Assembly (NCBI GenBank): GCA_003388505.1
Contig: QQVO01000012.1
Location: 62,001-126,000 of the forward strand
From: Planctomycetota bacterium
Lineage (GTDB): Bacteria > Planctomycetota > Planctomycetia > Planctomycetales > Planctomycetaceae
Direction of reading: 5' to 3'
DNA: 64,000 bases
Shown one piece after another: positions 16,755 to 25,190 of this stretch. The translations under genes and the position numbers were made by a program. Below the pieces are notes generated by a model that was given only the letters and a program-made list of their open reading frames with translations, was not told where the DNA came from and did no database searches. The stretch's first letter is position 1. Each line of letters starts with the position of its first letter.

Positions 16755-18490
16755 TGTTCGTCGTCCGTCTCCTCGTATTCGATGCCGAGTTGGGAGAGCA
16801 TCAGCAGCAGCCCGATTCGCGACTGCTCGAACCGCTCGCGGTCGCCGGAAGACATCGAGTGTTCAAAGACGTCAATCGCCTCTTCGAGCTGCTGCCGATG
16901 CAGCGGGCTGATCTCACCCACGATCTTCTCGCAGAACAGGATCAGCCGCTGATTGCGAACGTCCTCCCGGGGATAGAATTTGACATCCTGCATCTTGCGG
17001 ACGGCGTCTGCAATCTCGCGCTCGGTGAGATCGGCCGCGTGCTGCGTGAGGACCGTCTGGAACTTCGCGCCGGTCTGCGGCAGATAGGCCTCCACCTCGA
17101 TGATGCCGTTGATGTCGTAGGTGAAGCGGACGCAAACCTGCTGCCCGGCCGGACCTGGCGGGATCCCGTCGACCGAGAGTTCGCCCAGCTTCAGGTTGTC
17201 CTTCACCTTGCGGGCTTCGCCCTGGTAGATATTGATCCGGACGGAGTTCTGGTTGGCGTAGACGGTGGAGAAGACTTCTTCGCGCGAAACGGGGATCGTC
17301 GTATTGCGGTGAATGACCGGGACGTAATACCCCTCCTGCATATGGTGGCCGAACTGCTTGACGGTCTCGATTCCGAGCGTAAAGGGACAGACGTCGGTCA
17401 TCACCATGTCTTCGACGGCGGCGTCGTCCATGATCAGCGCCGCCTGAATGCCGGCGCCCAGCGCGACCACTTCATCCGGATTGAATGAGCAGAGCGGGTC
17501 CGCCTTGAGGTACTCTCGGGCAAAACTGCTGACGAGGGGCATCCGCGTCGCGCCGCCGACCAGAATCACTTCGTCGACCTCGTCCGGGCTGCAATCGCCG
17601 TCGCGCAGCGCCTTGCCGACCGGTGCCTTCAACCGGTCGATCAGCGGCTTGACGACTTTTTCGAACGTCGACCGTCTGACGCGGGCTGACCTGGCGTGTT
17701 CGTTGATCTCCCCCTGCTCGTCCGGAATGCGGACGACCGCTTCCTCCGCGTCGTGAAAGGCGCACTTGGCCCGCTCGCATTGTTCGCGCAGGCGGGCCAC
17801 CAGCAGGGGCTTCTTCAGTTCGGCCGTCTCCACGTGTTCGCCGATTGTTTTCAGCACCGTCGCAACGAGCCGGTCGGTGAAATCCTCGCCGCCCAGAAAA
17901 CTCTCGCCGGCGGTCGAGATGATCTCCAGCGTCCCCTCGAAGACCTCCATCAGCGTCACGTCGAACGTGCCGCCGCCGAGATCGATGACGATGAGTTTCT
18001 TGTCAGCCTGCGGTTCGTGGAAACCGTAGGTCAGTGCGGCTGCGGTCGGCTCGTTGATGATCCGCCGTGCTTTCAATCCCGCCAACTCCGCCGCCAGTCG
18101 CGTCGCCCGGCGCTGGGCGTCGTTGAAATACGCCGGCACAGTGATGACGGCTTCGCTGATATTCGTGCTCAGGAAGGCCTCGGCGTCGTCGCGCAATGAT
18201 CTGAGCACGAGGCTGGAAAGCTCCGGCGGCGTAAACGTTCGGTCGCCGAGTCGCGTTTCCCGGTCGGTTCCCATCCAGCGTTTAAATCCGGAGACGCAAC
18301 GTTCCGGCTGTGTGACGCGCAGATCCTTCGCCGCAGCGCCGACGAGGATCTGCCCGTCTTCCAGACGACCGACGACGGACGGCGTCATCACGCTTCCGTG
18401 AGCGTTCGGAATCAGTTGCGGTTTGCCGTCCGCGAACACCGAACAGAGCGAGTTTGTGGTTCCCAGATCGATTCCAACGATCCTCGACAT
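16751..18490 (-). CDS. hscC: HscC-type Hsp70 chaperone
   Basis: 579 residues from ATG 18490, preceded by GGAGA. All Hsp70 ATPase signatures are present: GIDLGTTNSL (residues 6-15), VPAYFNDAQRRATRLAAEL, NEPTAAALTYGF, VIDLGGGTFDVTL and VILVGGATRMP. The substrate-binding part begins MVMTDVCPFTLGIE and is followed by a short helical lid. The protein is shorter than DnaK (about 640) and lacks a long C-terminal tail. Length and the DVCPFTLGIE wording fit the HscC group, whose E. coli member works with the DjlB/DjlC membrane J proteins. Here it opens a three-gene operon with two membrane proteins, one J-like, which supports a specialised membrane-linked chaperone role rather than general folding. 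Confidence 0.9.
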   Translation of the reverse strand: MSRIVGIDLGTTNSLCSVFADGKPQLIPNAHGSVMTPSVVGRLEDGQILVGAAAKDLRVTQPERCVSGFKRWMGTDRETRLGDRTFTPPELSSLVLRSLRDDAEAFLSTNISEAVITVPAYFNDAQRRATRLAAELAGLKARRIINEPTAAALTYGFHEPQADKKLIVIDLGGGTFDVTLMEVFEGTLEIISTAGESFLGGEDFTDRLVATVLKTIGEHVETAELKKPLLVARLREQCERAKCAFHDAEEAVVRIPDEQGEINEHARSARVRRSTFEKVVKPLIDRLKAPVGKALRDGDCSPDEVDEVILVGGATRMPLVSSFAREYLKADPLCSFNPDEVVALGAGIQAALIMDDAAVEDMVMTDVCPFTLGIETVKQFGHHMQEGYYVPVIHRNTTIPVSREEVFSTVYANQNSVRINIYQGEARKVKDNLKLGELSVDGIPPGPAGQQVCVRFTYDINGIIEVEAYLPQTGAKFQTVLTQHAADLTEREIADAVRKMQDVKFYPREDVRNQRLILFCEKIVGEISPLHRQQLEEAIDVFEHSMSSGDRERFEQSRIGLLLMLSQLGIEYEETDDEQ

Positions 18491-18638
18491 TTGAGATTCT
18501 CCGCAGTTCGCCTCGCAGCCCCGCCGGCGCCTGGCCGTCAGCGCAAACTCAAGGAATACTCCAAATATCACGACTTCGCGGCAAGGGACGCGGCCCGACG
18601 TGTGAACCGGTCGGGTCGAACTCGGGCGTCGGCGGACG

Positions 18639-19589
18639 TCACTCGTTCTGCGGACCGCGGTCTCCGTGCAGAGCGTCGAGGATTCTTGCGGCGACGTCGA
18701 TTCCGGTCACTGCGGCGAAGGCCCGCCAGCCGGGGACCGCGTTCACTTCAATGACCGCGCACCATCCGTCGCGACGGTAGAGCAGATCGATTCCGGCGAA
18801 TCGGGCGCCGGAGGCTGCGGCTGAGCGGATTGCGAGTTCCGCTTCCCGGTCGGTTAGAGCGTGTGCGACGGCCGTACTCCTCCGCGCGATGTTGGTTCGA
18901 AAATCGGCGTCGTTGTGGCGGCGGATCGCGCCGACGATTCCGCCGTCAAGAACCAGCACCCGCACGTCGAATCCCTCGTGCGGAATGAATTCCTGCAGGT
19001 AGATCACCGCCTGAATCCGCTCCAGCGTGCGAAAGGTGCGGAGGGCCAGGTCCGGATCGCTCACCCGCAGGATTCCTCTTCCCTCGGCGCCGAAGATCGG
19101 CTTGACCACCACGTCGCGGCCGAGTCGATCGTAAGCGTCGAGGGCCGCCTCGCTGTCTTCGCAGACGATTGTGCGCGGAACCGGAAGACCGGCGTAAGCC
19201 AGCCGAGACGTGCACAGGTACTTGTCGACGGCGCACTCGACCGCTTTGGGCGGATTGAGAATGGTCACTCCCGAGCGCTGGAGAGTCATCAGACAATCCA
19301 TCCGAAAGACGACCTGCTCCAGCGACGCCGGAGGCATCGTGCGGACAATCACGGCGTCGAATTCGTTTAGAGAAAGCCTCTCAGCCGTCGATTCTCCGGG
19401 CGGGGAGGAGGCGTGATTCGGGGCGTCCTCCGGGAGAGCGGCGGTCACCGTTTGCGAAGCTTCAGTCCCCACGGCGGCGGTGATGGAGTCGTATCCGATT
19501 CTGCGGCAGAAGTCGCCGCGCGACTCGGCGGCCCGCTGCAGATCGGCGACGTACCAGCTTCCCGCATTCCCGAGGACGGCGATTTTCAT
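18639..19589 (-). CDS. RimK-like ATP-grasp ligase
   Basis: 316 residues from ATG 19589. The ATP-grasp fold is clear: N-terminal domain (KIAVLGNAGSWYVADLQRA), a central domain with DVVVKPIFGAEGRGI (phosphate-loop lysine and Gly-rich loop), YLQEFIPHEGFDVRVLVLDG, and the metal-binding end GIDLLYRRDGWCAVIEVNAV. RimK relatives add glutamate or similar residues to proteins or cofactors. Planctomycetes with H4MPT-linked C1 enzymes carry ligases of this class, and an FhcA-like subunit is encoded at 57.7 kb, so tetrahydromethanopterin:glutamate ligase (MptN-like) is a reasonable hypothesis. Ribosomal S6 modification or peptide ligation cannot be ruled out. It is a stand-alone gene after a long non-coding repeat zone. 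Confidence 0.8.
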   Translation of the reverse strand: MKIAVLGNAGSWYVADLQRAAESRGDFCRRIGYDSITAAVGTEASQTVTAALPEDAPNHASSPPGESTAERLSLNEFDAVIVRTMPPASLEQVVFRMDCLMTLQRSGVTILNPPKAVECAVDKYLCTSRLAYAGLPVPRTIVCEDSEAALDAYDRLGRDVVVKPIFGAEGRGILRVSDPDLALRTFRTLERIQAVIYLQEFIPHEGFDVRVLVLDGGIVGAIRRHNDADFRTNIARRSTAVAHALTDREAELAIRSAAASGARFAGIDLLYRRDGWCAVIEVNAVPGWRAFAAVTGIDVAARILDALHGDRGPQNE

Positions 19590-19689
19590 CAGCGGATGAT
19601 CGGTCAGCAGCCCGCATGCGGCAAGTGAACGCGGCTTCGCTGAAAGCCGCAAGCAAAGCGACCGGGTGGCCGGGGCTGGACTGCCTGTC

Positions 19690-20440
19690 GTTACCCACTA
19701 TTTGCCTGGCACTTGAGAGCAGCGAACCACCGGATCATTCGGAAATCCCGGCGGCTTATCGCCGCAATGAAGTGAACCTGTCACCCGTGGTCCTGGAACC
19801 ATGCGACAGGATTGCCACGAGAAACACAAAAAGCCCCAGCGCGGGCGTCGCCCGCAACCCAAGCACGTAGTGCACGCTGCCAGCGTGCGTCAACCGCCTC
19901 TGCGATCAGCGGGACGCACGCAAGGCTGCGTGCGCTACGGGCCACCGCCAGAATTTTCGCAGGACAACAAGATTCTGCACGTCAGTAGTACAAAAAGTAA
20001 AGCCGCGAGATCGTCTCTTTTTCGTGCTACGAACGGTGAGAATCTTCGCGTGGTGCGCGAATTCTGCCAGCCCGTTTCGTGTTCGAGTGCTCAATTGGAC
20101 GACCACAAAGGCACAAAGAACACCAAGGAGTTCCCTGGACGGGGAATCTCAAGGTGCGACAGGTTGGAGGACTGACTTACCTGGATGGTTGGCTTCGTAT
20201 CCTTTGTGTCGTGGTGGTTCACCAACGATGTGCGGTGTGTCGCGTCCAGGGAGGACTCCGCGAGTCGTCGTTCGAGAGGACTGGTCCGGTCGAGAGGTTG
20301 CTGCCGCCGCGTTCGCGGCTCACTTCATTTGTGAGCGGGATGTTTTCCATGAGCTTGCGCTCACGGCTCCATGCTTTCGCGGCTTCGCCGCTCGCTGTCG
20401 ATTCGTCTCCAGTTGGGTTGCGGGCGGAGGCCGCGCTGGG
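19690..20440 (+). repeat. Family C long repeat, interrupted copy
   Basis: Matches 23352-23762 in direct orientation in three blocks (about 19690-19833, 19990-20128 and 20295-20440). Two extra segments separate the blocks. The first is a family B element with an 8-bp direct repeat. The second, about 166 bp at 20129-20294, has no relation I can see to other sequence in the window. Confidence 0.85.
19835..19988 (-). mobile_element. Family B 154-bp element, copy 3, inserted in family C
   Basis: The arms are in reverse orientation relative to the copies at 8143 and 20451 (it starts CCCAGCGCGGGCGTCGCCCG and ends GATTCTGCACGTCAGTAG), but the core with GATCAGCGGGACGCACGCAA is in the forward orientation. 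The core is therefore flipped relative to its arms. ACAAAAAG lies on both sides (19826-19833 and 19990-19997), consistent with an 8-bp target duplication. The uninterrupted family C copy has ACGAAAAG once at the equivalent site near 23477. Confidence 0.75.
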
Positions 20441-20450
20441 TCTCTTTGTG

Positions 20451-20604
20451 CTACTAACGTCCAGAATCTTGTCGTCCTGCGCAAATTGTCGCGTTTGTCC
20501 GTAGCGCACGCTGGCAGCGTGCGCCGGCCGGCTCTGCGATCAGCGGGACGCACGCAAGGCTGCGTGCGCTACGTGGTTGGGTTGCGGGCGACGCCCGCGC
20601 TGGG
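20451..20604 (+). repeat. Family B 154-bp repeat, copy 2
   Basis: Runs from CTACTAACGTCCAGAATC to CGCCCGCGCTGGG, the same length and order as copy 1. It is flanked by CTCTTTGTG on the left and CTCTCTGCG on the right, an imperfect 9-bp direct repeat (7 of 9), reminiscent of a decayed target duplication. Confidence 0.8.
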
Positions 20605-21164
20605 CTCTCTGCGTTTCCGCTTGGTCAGGAAGACACGGTCGAATCGGTGCCGATCCGCCGCATCCGTCAAGTCCGCGGTCCATTCGATCCAATCGGCGCG
20701 TCCGTGTTGCGGCGACGCGCTCACGGCGAGTTGTGGGTCACTGACAGGGTTTCGGCGTCTCCTGATCGATGAATTCGCGAAAATCGCTCTTCCCACGCGC
20801 CGCGTGCAACGGTATTATCCCATCACTGGTTGCGCTCACGGTCTGTCCATCCGTTTACCTTTGCAGGCAGGGTGGCGAAATCCGGAGCGAGTCTTCACAC
20901 GAGTCGTACAACAGCCTTCACGAGACGAAAAGGACGTTTGCCGATGATTGACCATTCTGAGCCCGCACAGCGGCGAATGGCCTGACGGCTTCTTTTCGTC
21001 GCTGTGAGGCGACGCTGCCACGACTTTCTCTGCTTTTGACCGGCCCCCGGGTGTTGGACGGACGCTGTCCATCGTTCCCGACAATCGGCAGGCCGACCAC
21101 CCAGGGACTTGCCCCCCGGAGCAACGAATCCGGTCCATAAGAACACTCCAAACCGACTGCGATC

Positions 21165-23306
21165 ATGGCCAGCCTGAAAACCGTCCGAAACATCGGCATT
21201 TCCGCCCACATCGACTCGGGGAAAACGACCCTCACCGAGCGGATGCTGTTCTACAGCGGCCGCATTCACAAAATCGGTGAAGTGAAGGGGGACGGCGACG
21301 GCGCCACCATGGACTTCATGGACTTGGAGCGGGAACGCGGAATCACCATCACCTCCGCGGCAACGCAGGTGGAGTGGGACGGTCACACCCTTAACGTGAT
21401 CGACACCCCCGGCCACGTCGACTTCACGGTCGAGGTGGAACGTTCGCTCCGCGTGCTGGACGGGGCCGTGCTCGTGTTGTGCGCGGTTGGCGGCGTGCAG
21501 AGCCAGTCGCTGACGGTCGATCGTCAGATGAAGCGGTACCACGTGCCGCGGATCGCGTTCGTGAACAAGATGGACCGCACCGGCGCCGATTTCGATTCGG
21601 TCGTGGCCCAGATGAAAGAGAAACTGGGCGTCACCCCCGTCCCGCTGCAGATGCCGATGGGCAGCGGCGCGGACTTTGAGGGGATGATCGACCTCATCGA
21701 GCAGCAGGCCTACAGTTTCGAAGGCGCCCAGGGCGAGACCGTCCAGCGGGTGGAGATTCCCGAGCAGTATCTGGAGGCTGCCGCGACCGCGCGGGCCGCG
21801 ATGCTCGAAACCCTCTCGCTCTTCAGCGACGAACTGATGATGGCGCTGCTCGAAGAGCAAGAGTTTCCGACCGAGCAGATCTACAAGCTGATCCGCGAAG
21901 CGACCCTCGGCCACGAACTCGTGCCGGTGCTCTGCGGCACGGCGTTCCGCAACAAGGGCGTGCAGCCGTTGCTCGACGCGGTCTGCCGCTACCTCCCCTC
22001 TCCGCTCGATCGCGAGGTCCATGCGATCGACGTGGACGCGACCGAAAAGGCGCGACAGGAAGCCGACAGCCAGACGGTCGATGCGGTCCGCACCCCCCTG
22101 TCGACGTCCGCCTCCGATCCGCTGGTGTCGATGGCGTTCAAGACCGTCGTCGAGCAGTTCGGGCAACTCACGTACTTCCGCGTCTATCAGGGAGAGCTGA
22201 AGAAGGGCGAGAGCTACACCAACGTCAGGACGGGACGCAAAGTCCGGTTCGGGCGGCTTGTCAGGATGCACGCCGACGACCGCGTCGACATCGACGTTGC
22301 CGGTCCCGGCGACATCATCGCCGTGGTCGGCGTCGACTGCGCATCGGGCGACACGTTCTGCAGCGACGGGGCGAATTACGCGCTGGAGAGCATCTACGTT
22401 CCCGAACCGGTCATCCGGCTGTCGATCGAGCCGCTGGCCCGCGACGGGGCCGATCGCCTCGGCAAAGCCCTGGAGCGGTTTCGCCGTGAAGATCCGACCT
22501 TCCAGGTCTCCAGCGACCAGGAGACCGGCGAGACCGTGATCGCCGGCATGGGGCAGTTGCACCTCGAAGTCTACATCGAGCGCATCCGCCGGGAGTACCG
22601 GTGCGAGGTGGTCGTGGGCGAGCCGAAGGTGGCTTACCGCGAGCGGCCGACGCGCGAGGTGGAATTCAACTTCCGCCACAAGAAGCAGACGGGCGGTTCG
22701 GGACAATACGCGCACGTCGTCGGGCGGATGTACCCGCTGGACGAGGAGGCGGAGGCGCCGTTCGAGTTCGTCAACTCGGTCACGCAGGGCCGCATTCCGA
22801 AGGAGTACATTCCGTCTGTGGAAGCCGGCATGCGGCGGGCCCTGGAAAAGGGACCGTTGTGCGAATGCGAAATCGTCGGCGTCGGGGTCGAGCTCCAGGA
22901 CGGCAGCTACCACGAGGTCGATTCATCAGAAATGGCGTTCAACATCTGCGGTTTCAACTGCATGCGGGAGAACCTGCAGAAGGCCGGCATGGCGCTGCTG
23001 GAGCCGATCATGCAGCTTGAGGTGGAGACGCCCGACGATTACCAGGGATCGGTCACCGGCCATCTCGCGAGCAAGCGGGGCGTCGTCACAGGCACGACGA
23101 CGCGGCACGGCGCCACGATCATCAACGCCGAGGTTCCCCTGGCCAGCATGTTCGACTACGCCAACGAACTCCGTTCGATGACGCAGGGGAAGGCCAGCTT
23201 CAGCATGGAGTTCGCGCGCTACAAGCAGGTGCCGCGCAACATTCAGGAAGAAGTCGTGGAGCGTCGCCGCCGCGAGAAGGACGAGCGACTCGTCGCCGCG
23301 AGCTGA
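21165..23306 (+). CDS. fusA: Elongation factor G (EF-G1 of the spd/mitochondrial type)
   Basis: 713 residues from ATG 21165. All GTPase motifs are present: P-loop [11 protein letters not shown] (residues 13-23), switch I with [22 protein letters not shown] and [12 protein letters not shown]. The later domains follow in order, with [14 protein letters not shown] and a domain IV opening [12 protein letters not shown]. The P-loop HIDSGKT instead of HVDAGKT, with [19 protein letters not shown] after it, is the wording of spirochaete/planctomycete/delta-proteobacterial EF-G and mitochondrial EF-G1, as recalled from the literature. It catalyses ribosomal translocation. The gene is not in a str operon; it stands alone between two copies of a long non-coding repeat. 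Confidence 0.95.
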   Translation: MASLKTVRNIGISAHIDSGKTTLTERMLFYSGRIHKIGEVKGDGDGATMDFMDLERERGITITSAATQVEWDGHTLNVIDTPGHVDFTVEVERSLRVLDGAVLVLCAVGGVQSQSLTVDRQMKRYHVPRIAFVNKMDRTGADFDSVVAQMKEKLGVTPVPLQMPMGSGADFEGMIDLIEQQAYSFEGAQGETVQRVEIPEQYLEAAATARAAMLETLSLFSDELMMALLEEQEFPTEQIYKLIREATLGHELVPVLCGTAFRNKGVQPLLDAVCRYLPSPLDREVHAIDVDATEKARQEADSQTVDAVRTPLSTSASDPLVSMAFKTVVEQFGQLTYFRVYQGELKKGESYTNVRTGRKVRFGRLVRMHADDRVDIDVAGPGDIIAVVGVDCASGDTFCSDGANYALESIYVPEPVIRLSIEPLARDGADRLGKALERFRREDPTFQVSSDQETGETVIAGMGQLHLEVYIERIRREYRCEVVVGEPKVAYRERPTREVEFNFRHKKQTGGSGQYAHVVGRMYPLDEEAEAPFEFVNSVTQGRIPKEYIPSVEAGMRRALEKGPLCECEIVGVGVELQDGSYHEVDSSEMAFNICGFNCMRENLQKAGMALLEPIMQLEVETPDDYQGSVTGHLASKRGVVTGTTTRHGATIINAEVPLASMFDYANELRSMTQGKASFSMEFARYKQVPRNIQEEVVERRRREKDERLVAAS

Positions 23307-23841
23307 TGCCGGCGACTTCAGAATCAACGCCCCCCGGTTGCCACCCTAAGCATTACCCATAACTCGCCTGGCATTCGAGAGCAGCGAACCACGGAACACT
23401 CGGAAATCCCGGCGGCTTATCGCCGCAACGAAGTGAACCTGTCGCCCGTGGTCATCGAACCATGCGACAGGATTGCCACGAAAAGTGAAGCCGCGAGATC
23501 GTTTCTTTTTCGTGTTACGAACGGTGAGAATCTTCGCGTGGTGCGCAAATTCTGCGAGCCCGTTTAGCATTCGAGTGCTCAATTGGACGACCACAAAGAC
23601 ACAAAGAACACCAAGAAGGTTGCTGTCGCCGCTTTCGCGGCTCACTTCATTTGTGAGCGGCATGTTTTCCATGAGCTTGCGCTCACGGCTACATGCTTTC
23701 GCGGCTTCGCCGCTCGCTGTCGATTCGTCTCCAGTTGGGTTGCGGGCGGAGGCCGCGCTGGGGCTTCCGTGTATTCCGTGGTTGTTCACTGATCTGAAAT
23801 TGTGGGAAACGCTCAGGGTTGCCACCGGGGGGTTTTTCGAC
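23307..23841. other. Intergenic region holding family C repeat
   Basis: 535 bases between the convergent EF-G and GGDEF genes. Most is the uninterrupted family C repeat. The remaining 80 bases show no gene or terminator that I can defend. Confidence 0.6.
23352..23762 (+). repeat. Family C long repeat, uninterrupted copy
   Basis: About 410 bp closely matching the blocks at 19690-20440. It includes CCCGGCGGCTTATCGCCGCA (a GGCGG-CTTAT-CCGCC-like hairpin), CTCAATTGGACGACCACAAA and a tail GGGTTGCGGGCGGAGGCCGC. A fragment of the same family is near 12336-12372. The direct orientation on either side of fusA is notable. Confidence 0.85.
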
Positions 23842-24735
23842 TCACCACTTCACCTGATTCCGGCCGGCGTGCTTCGCTTCGTAGAGCTTCTTGTCGGCGC
23901 GATCCATCAGTTCGCCGCTCGTGACGGCCGACCGCCCGTCGATGTGCGCCACGCCGATGCTGACGGTCGCCTTGACGGCGCCGCGCGACGTGACAAACGG
24001 ACGGTCGCAGATTGACGCTCGCAGTTCTTCCGCCAGTTTCACGGCGTTCTCGTGCGAGATCTCCGGCAGCGCGGTGACGAACTCTTCACCGCCGATGCGG
24101 GCCAGCATCTCATCGCCGCGCGTCCGCTCGGCGAATCGCTGGCCGATGGCCCGCAGCACTTCATCGCCGACCAGGTGTCCGAACCGGTCGTTGATGTGTT
24201 TGAAGAAGTCGACGTCGATCACAAGCACGGCGATCGGACGCTGGTGCCGAACGGCCCGCAGCACTTCCCGGCGAAACGCGTCCTCGAAGTAGCGGCGGTT
24301 GTAGGTCTGGGTCAACGCATCGATCGTCATCATCTCGTAGACCGCTTCGTGGTACTGAATCTCCACCTGGTCGGACGAGAGAAACTTGAAGATGTGATTG
24401 CCGATGCGGATCTGGTCGTCCGGCTTCAGGGAATGCTGTTCGATCCGCTCATCGTTGACGAACGTCCCGTTGAGGCTTCCGCGATCGGTCAGCACCCAGT
24501 GGTCGCCGATTTCCTCGAGCATGGCATGCACGCGGGACGCGAAGTCGTCGGTGAGTTCGATGTCGCACAGCGAGTCGCGGCCGATCGTCATCCGCGGCTT
24601 GTGAAGATCGCGGAGCGCGTCGCTCGCGGAAGCCGGATAGATCCTGACGAGGCAGGAGTGGCGGGGCTTCTTCTTGATCTCGGGGTTCGATCCGGAGAGA
24701 TCTTCCAGGCGGAATGCGGGGAGAGTGCCGGCCAT
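23842..24735 (-). CDS. FHA-GGDEF diguanylate cyclase
   Basis: 297 residues from ATG 24735; an ATG at 24849 is possible but adds only low-complexity residues. An FHA domain lies at about 27-120, with the phosphothreonine-binding signature MTIGRDSLCDIEL, SRVH and DRGSLNGTFVND. A GGDEF domain follows (135-297) with DALTQTYNRRYFE, DVDFFKHINDRFGH and an intact active-site loop ARIGGEEFV (215-219). The inhibitory I-site, normally RxxD five residues before GGDEF, reads RGDE, so product feedback may be absent. It should make cyclic di-GMP in response to a phosphorylated partner. No membrane segment is present. Confidence 0.9.
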   Translation of the reverse strand: MAGTLPAFRLEDLSGSNPEIKKKPRHSCLVRIYPASASDALRDLHKPRMTIGRDSLCDIELTDDFASRVHAMLEEIGDHWVLTDRGSLNGTFVNDERIEQHSLKPDDQIRIGNHIFKFLSSDQVEIQYHEAVYEMMTIDALTQTYNRRYFEDAFRREVLRAVRHQRPIAVLVIDVDFFKHINDRFGHLVGDEVLRAIGQRFAERTRGDEMLARIGGEEFVTALPEISHENAVKLAEELRASICDRPFVTSRGAVKATVSIGVAHIDGRSAVTSGELMDRADKKLYEAKHAGRNQVKW

Positions 24736-25190
24736 TGCAGAGATCCGTCGACAGAGGATGCGACGCAGGTCGGAACGGAGCACGCGTGAATGCGTGCGAA
24801 GTGAAACCGATCGTTCCGGCGATGCCGCCGCGTTGAAAAACGGGAACATCTGAAGATTAGGCCGCAAATCAAAGGCGGTCCCGAATCGCCTGCCGAATGA
24901 CGGTCCCGGCGGGGGAGCCCGCGCGGACTGTGCGTGCGTTGCCGGTTGTAGGGGGCGGTTTGCGGTCGCCGGACGCCGACTTTGAAGCTGTCACTGATGC
25001 GATCGCTCCGATTGACCCGCTCCGGGCGGCCCGCGATACTCGTCGTCGATTGCAGGTTTTCGGATGGAGCGGTTCGCTCGGAAGCACGAATCCCGCAGGG
25101 TTTCGTGCGGATTCACCGTTCAGCCAACCCGAAAATAAAGCCCTGACAGGGCACTTGAGGTTCATCCCCAGCCTGTCTCGGAAGGCCGAT
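24736..25190. other. Divergent intergenic region with palindromic repeat
   Basis: 455 bases between divergent genes. It holds family A copy 2 at 25067-25152. The frame that leads into the sulfatase is open through this repeat, but nothing in it looks coding. I could not pick out promoters with confidence. Confidence 0.5.
25067..25152 (-). repeat. Family A palindromic repeat, copy 2 (inverted)
   Basis: Same three hairpins as the copy at 5454, read on the other strand: GAGCGGTTCGCTC, GCACGAATCCCGCAGGGTTT with its CGTGC arm, and GCCCTGACAGGGC. It ends 38 bases before the sulfatase start. Confidence 0.85.

Larger units (their letters stand above)
19590..21164. other. 1.6-kb non-coding repeat zone upstream of EF-G
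   Basis: No credible gene. The zone contains an interrupted family C repeat (19690-20440), family B copies at 19835-19988 and 20451-20604, and a family D fragment near 19662-19682. A small hairpin CGTCGC-TGTGAG-GCGACG lies at 20998-21014 in the presumed EF-G leader. A 307-codon open frame at 20024-20947 simply reads through these repeats. Confidence 0.7.

Noticed and set aside
19690-20604. Possible CRISPR-like repeat array
   Set aside because: Repeats are few, irregularly spaced, of different families and palindromic. No cas gene is nearby.
20024-20947. 307-codon open frame on the plus strand
   Set aside because: It reads through family B and C repeats. The same peptide fragments appear at 23.5 kb in a different frame context, and no ribosome site or domain is seen.
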